From contig VANK01000011.1 of NCBI GenBank assembly GCA_008682415.1, positions 166,432 to 230,431 on the forward strand: a stretch of 64,000 nucleotides of DNA, given 5' to 3'. Under the pieces are notes generated by a model. That model was not told where the DNA came from. It was given only the letters and a program-made list of their open reading frames with translations, and searched no databases. Below are positions 61,768-64,000 of this stretch, one piece after another (within the stretch, counting starts at the first letter, position 1; every line of letters starts with the position of its first letter). This stretch comes from Acidobacteria bacterium AB60 (GTDB lineage: Bacteria; Acidobacteriota; Terriglobia; Terriglobales; Acidobacteriaceae). The translations under genes and the position numbers were made by a program.

Positions 61768-62973
61768 TCACATATACCGCAGCCATCGCGACGACCGGTG
61801 CGTCCGCTTATACTCCCCAAACCACTGGCAGGGAAAATACAGCAGCACCAGGCACACCGCATACACCGCGTACAGCAGCCCCAGGCTCCACATGTACCCC
61901 GCCGGAACCTCGCCCGGCGCCACCGGATGATTGGTGAACAGCCACGCATCCACATGCCCCTCGCGCACCAACGACACCACGCACGCCGCCGCGTGAATCA
62001 ACGGAATGTGCAGCAGGTAATAGAACAGCGGCACCCGCCCGAACGTCTCCACCACCCGCGCCGCGCGTCCCGTCCATCCCTCCGCCAGCGCCCACAACAC
62101 AAACATCGGCCCCAGCGTCATCAACAGGTACTCCAGCGACGCGGGATACTTCGCCGTGTTCAAGAAGCTGAACAGCGTGTGCCGGTCCCACGGCCGCGGA
62201 TCGCCATACACGCCCATCGCCCGCAGCGCCACATACAGCGCCGACAAGCCGAGCCCCAGGCACAAATAGATCCGCCGCCGCGCCGCCGGCTCCCGCTCCG
62301 TCACCTTCCCCAGGGCGTACCCCGCCATCATCACGCCCACCCACGGCACCAGCACATACAGGATGTACAACGGCGGCCCCGCCTCTCCACCGATCGAGAA
62401 CCCTCCGCCAAAGTAGAGAATCCGCAGAAACCAGTTCGGCCCCTCCGGCCCGAACGCGTGCGCCAGCTGCGGCCGATAGAGGTTCGTCACGTTGTGCAGC
62501 GCCATCAGCGCGATCCCCAGCGTCGCCATCGCGCTCACCGGCAAGTACACCGCCGCCGCCAGCACCACCATGCTCCACCCAATCATCCAGATCACGCCCG
62601 CCAGCAGGTAGTGCCGGAAATCGAAGTTGAACGTCCAGCACACCCGCAGCACCGTCAGCTCCAGCAGCACCAGCCACACTCCGCGCACCGCCAGAAAGCT
62701 CGCGAGAGACGAGCGCCGCTCACACCGCCGGCCATACAGGTACGCCGAGGTGCCCGCCAGAAACACAAACGCCGGCGCCACAAAATTCGTAATCCAGCGC
62801 GTAAAGAACACGCCAAACGTCGGCCCGCCCGCCGGCACGCCCGCGTACACCCGCACGTGATCGATCGCCATCAGCATCATCGCCACCCCGCGCACAATGT
62901 CCAGCGAAGCCACCCGAGTCGACACCGCGGACACCCGCCCGCTCTTGGCCTGCATCACCGCCGCATTCGCCAT
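61768..62973 (-). CDS. DUF1624/heparan-alpha-glucosaminide N-acetyltransferase-like membrane protein
   Basis: A 401-residue integral membrane protein with about 10-11 TM helices. The N-terminus has RVASLDIVRGVAMMLMAIDHVR, the family signature with an Asp-His pair on the first helix, followed by FVAPAFVFLAGTSAYLYG. Later segments FYYLLHIPLIHAAACVV and the C-terminal LYFPCQWFGEYKRTHR resemble acyltransferase-like membrane proteins that modify glycans. GGGGGC precedes the ATG at 62973. The substrate is unknown. Confidence 0.88.
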   Translation of the reverse strand: MANAAVMQAKSGRVSAVSTRVASLDIVRGVAMMLMAIDHVRVYAGVPAGGPTFGVFFTRWITNFVAPAFVFLAGTSAYLYGRRCERRSSLASFLAVRGVWLVLLELTVLRVCWTFNFDFRHYLLAGVIWMIGWSMVVLAAAVYLPVSAMATLGIALMALHNVTNLYRPQLAHAFGPEGPNWFLRILYFGGGFSIGGEAGPPLYILYVLVPWVGVMMAGYALGKVTEREPAARRRIYLCLGLGLSALYVALRAMGVYGDPRPWDRHTLFSFLNTAKYPASLEYLLMTLGPMFVLWALAEGWTGRAARVVETFGRVPLFYYLLHIPLIHAAACVVSLVREGHVDAWLFTNHPVAPGEVPAGYMWSLGLLYAVYAVCLVLLYFPCQWFGEYKRTHRSSRWLRYM

Positions 62974-63115
62974 ACGCCCCCTTTCCCGCCTCAGCCATCA
63001 AGGCCCCAGTCGCATGCCCCACCATGCCCCGCTCGCGAAAGCCCTGTCAGCATCTTTGTGACGAATCTCCTGAGCGCAGGACCCGCGTTTGTTCCTGAGC
63101 GCAGCGAAGACCTCT

Positions 63116-63177
63116 CCGTTCCCGCACGACCGAGGGTGCCCCGTCCTAACTTGTTAGGGCGGGACAGCACGAACCTC
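63116..63177. repeat. Variant hairpin repeat copy (stem CCCGTCCTAAC)
   Basis: The left flank CCGTTCCCGCACGACCGAGG (63116-63135) is the same as in the three downstream copies. The stem differs: CCCGTCCTAAC (63140-63150) with GTTAGGGCGGG (63153-63163), 11 bp with one G-T pair, then ACAGCACGAACCTCACC against ATACCACGAACCCCACC in the others. Confidence 0.7.
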
Positions 63178-63225
63178 ACCCAAGTCCCTCTCCGTGCCCG
63201 CACAACCCAGGTTCCTCTCAGTTCC

Positions 63226-63708
63226 AGCACGACCGAGGGTGCCCCATGTCTCCCGGTGTTGGAGACATGGGATACCACGAACCCCACCCAGCCCATCTCC
63301 GTTCCCGTACGATCCACAACGTCTTCGTCTCTCGTCTCCCGTCCCTTCGTACTTGGTACTTGGCCCTTGACCCTCGCCCTTTCCGTTCTCGCACGACCGA
63401 GGGTGCCCCATGTCTCCCGCTGTTGGAGACATGGGATACCACGAACCCCACCCAGCCCATCTCCGTTCCCGCACGATCCACAGTGTCTTCGTCCTCGTCC
63501 CTTGGCCCTTGGTACTTAGCCCTCGTCTCTCGTCTCTCGCCCCTCCGTTCCCGCACGACCGAGGGTGCCCCATGTCTCCCGGTGTTGGAGACATGGGATA
63601 CCACGAACCCCACCCAGCCCATCTCCGTTCCCCCACGATCCACAATGTCTTCGTCCTCGTCCCTTGGCCCTTGGCCCTCGTCTCTCGTCTCTCGTCTCTC
63701 GCCCCTTT
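63226..63708. repeat. Tandem array: three hairpin units interleaved with low-complexity repeat
   Basis: Hairpin CCCATGTCTCC / GGAGACATGGG occurs at 63243-63271, 63407-63435 and 63569-63597 (loops of 7, one with a base change), so the period is 164 and 162 bases. The common unit continues with ATACCACGAACCCCACCCAG, CCATCTCCGTTCC and an ACGATCCACAATGTCTTCG-like part. It then enters CTTGGTACTTGG/CTCGTCTCTCGCCC repeats (63328-63382, 63495-63545, 63655-63708). The copies are almost identical, so the array looks recent. Confidence 0.8.
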
Positions 63709-63713
63709 CCTTA

Positions 63714-63743
63714 CTGACACTTCCCAAAAACCCGTGCTATCCT
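63714..63743 (+). promoter_or_regulatory. Candidate promoter of the chitobiase-domain gene
   Basis: CTGACA (63714-63719) and TATCCT (63738-63743) with an 18-base spacer resemble sigma-70 boxes. They begin just after the repeat array, about 60 bases before the TTG start at 63805. Confidence 0.45.
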
Positions 63744-63804
63744 TCCCCAGCATCCTCCTAGATACATCCAGATCCCGACCCACCGCCTAGTCCGGAGACC
63801 CTTC

Positions 63805-64000
63805 TTGATCGTCCCTGTCCGCCTCGCGCGCTCTCTCGCCTCCACCCTGCCCCTCGCCGCCGCCCTCGTCGCCACCGCCCAGACCCAGCGCGCCGCCACC
63901 CCCACCTTCAGCGTCGCTCCCGGCAGCTACCCCAGCGCCCAGACCATCACGATCACCGACACCACCCCCGGCGCCACCATCTACTACACCACCGACGGCA
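63805..64000 (+). CDS. Exported protein with chitobiase/beta-hexosaminidase C-terminal-type domain (cut by window end)
   Basis: Only the first 65 codons are visible. A TTG start at 63805 is preferred because GGAG (63794-63797) lies 7 bases upstream and no ATG or GTG is available. The N-terminus is a signal peptide (Ala/Leu-rich, ending near VATAQT). The next residues, TPTFSVAPGSYPSAQTITI and TPGATIYYTTDG, are the start of a CHB_HEX_C_1 domain, usually repeated in acidobacterial secreted proteins. The function of the full protein cannot be told. Confidence 0.75.
   Translation, partial: MIVPVRLARSLASTLPLAAALVATAQTQRAATPTFSVAPGSYPSAQTITITDTTPGATIYYTTDG

Larger units (their letters stand above)
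62974..63804. other. 831-base non-coding region with tandem repeats
   Basis: Divergent gap between the acyltransferase-like gene and the chitobiase-domain gene. It holds three near-identical hairpin-bearing units with a period of about 163 bases, one variant hairpin, three stretches of low-complexity repeat and a promoter candidate at the right end. A long open frame across it on the + strand arises from the repeats. Confidence 0.7.

Noticed and set aside
61642..63519. 625-codon + strand frame across the acyltransferase-like gene and repeat array
   Set aside because: Arg/His/Pro-rich antisense product running through non-coding repeats; no motif.
63226..63708. CRISPR array
   Set aside because: Units recur every 162-164 bases with nearly identical sequence throughout. 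There are no short repeats with unique spacers and no cas genes.

Overview
The window looks like a chromosome segment of an Acidobacteriota bacterium of the Terriglobia (Acidobacteriaceae-like) type. The strongest evidence is a long MacB-like permease of the acidobacterial duplicated orphan permease type paired with a PadR regulator. A DUF1844 gene in a ribF/ygfZ operon, a GH9 enzyme, FG-GAP and beta-helix secreted proteins, and short palindromic intergenic repeats fit the same assignment. Base composition is GC-rich. To the right of about 27 kb the + strand carries a clear excess of C over G on genes of both orientations. I saw no rRNA, tRNA, CRISPR array, phage module or insertion sequence.

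Layout. 1-5.0 kb (minus): a heavy-metal RND efflux operon (small membrane protein, TolC-like channel, adaptor, CzcA/CusA pump cut by the window edge). 5.1-14.9 kb: an ABC importer of the NMT1/THI5/SsuA type with a set of catabolic enzymes (guanine-deaminase-like protein, FAD oxidase, creatininase-family hydrolase, CocE-type hydrolase, DUF3891, AtzH/HpxZ-like protein, acetamidase/formamidase, RidA). I read it as an uncharacterised pathway for a small nitrogen compound, probably a heterocycle. 15.1-21.1 kb: secreted carbohydrate-active proteins (GH9, Tat-exported beta-helix protein, lipoprotein). 21.4-29.8 kb: phosphoglucomutase, then a redox group (GMC dehydrogenase, its small subunit, an 8-TM protein made of two 164-residue repeats, a pyruvate-oxidase-like ThDP enzyme, an enolase-superfamily enzyme). 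30.0-32.2 kb: tex. 32.2-36.8 kb: hydroxyproline catabolism genes in two divergent blocks (2-epimerase, three-part D-hydroxyproline dehydrogenase, DHDPS-family deaminase).

36.9-44.5 kb: M1 peptidase, GNAT enzyme, orphan response regulator, an S41-family protein lacking both catalytic residues, and a class A penicillin-binding protein. 44.6-48.2 kb (minus): the ygfZ, DUF1844, MBL-fold, ribF operon. 48.3-56.2 kb: a putative zincin, an exported aldo/keto reductase, a four-helix bundle protein, AIM24 and AI-2E family proteins, and a secreted phosphoesterase. 56.3-64 kb: an FG-GAP protein, the permease and PadR pair, an acyltransferase-like membrane protein, and the start of a chitobiase-domain protein.

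Gaps between genes in the right third hold two kinds of unusual DNA. One is a low-complexity repeat built from CTTGGTACTTGGCCC-like units that often begins right at the stop codon of minus-strand genes. The other is hairpins with conserved flanks but different, still self-complementary stems. A perfect 17-bp inverted repeat embraces the promoter and start codon of the PadR gene. These, the nitrogen-compound cluster and the S41 pseudoprotease are the most interesting items here.
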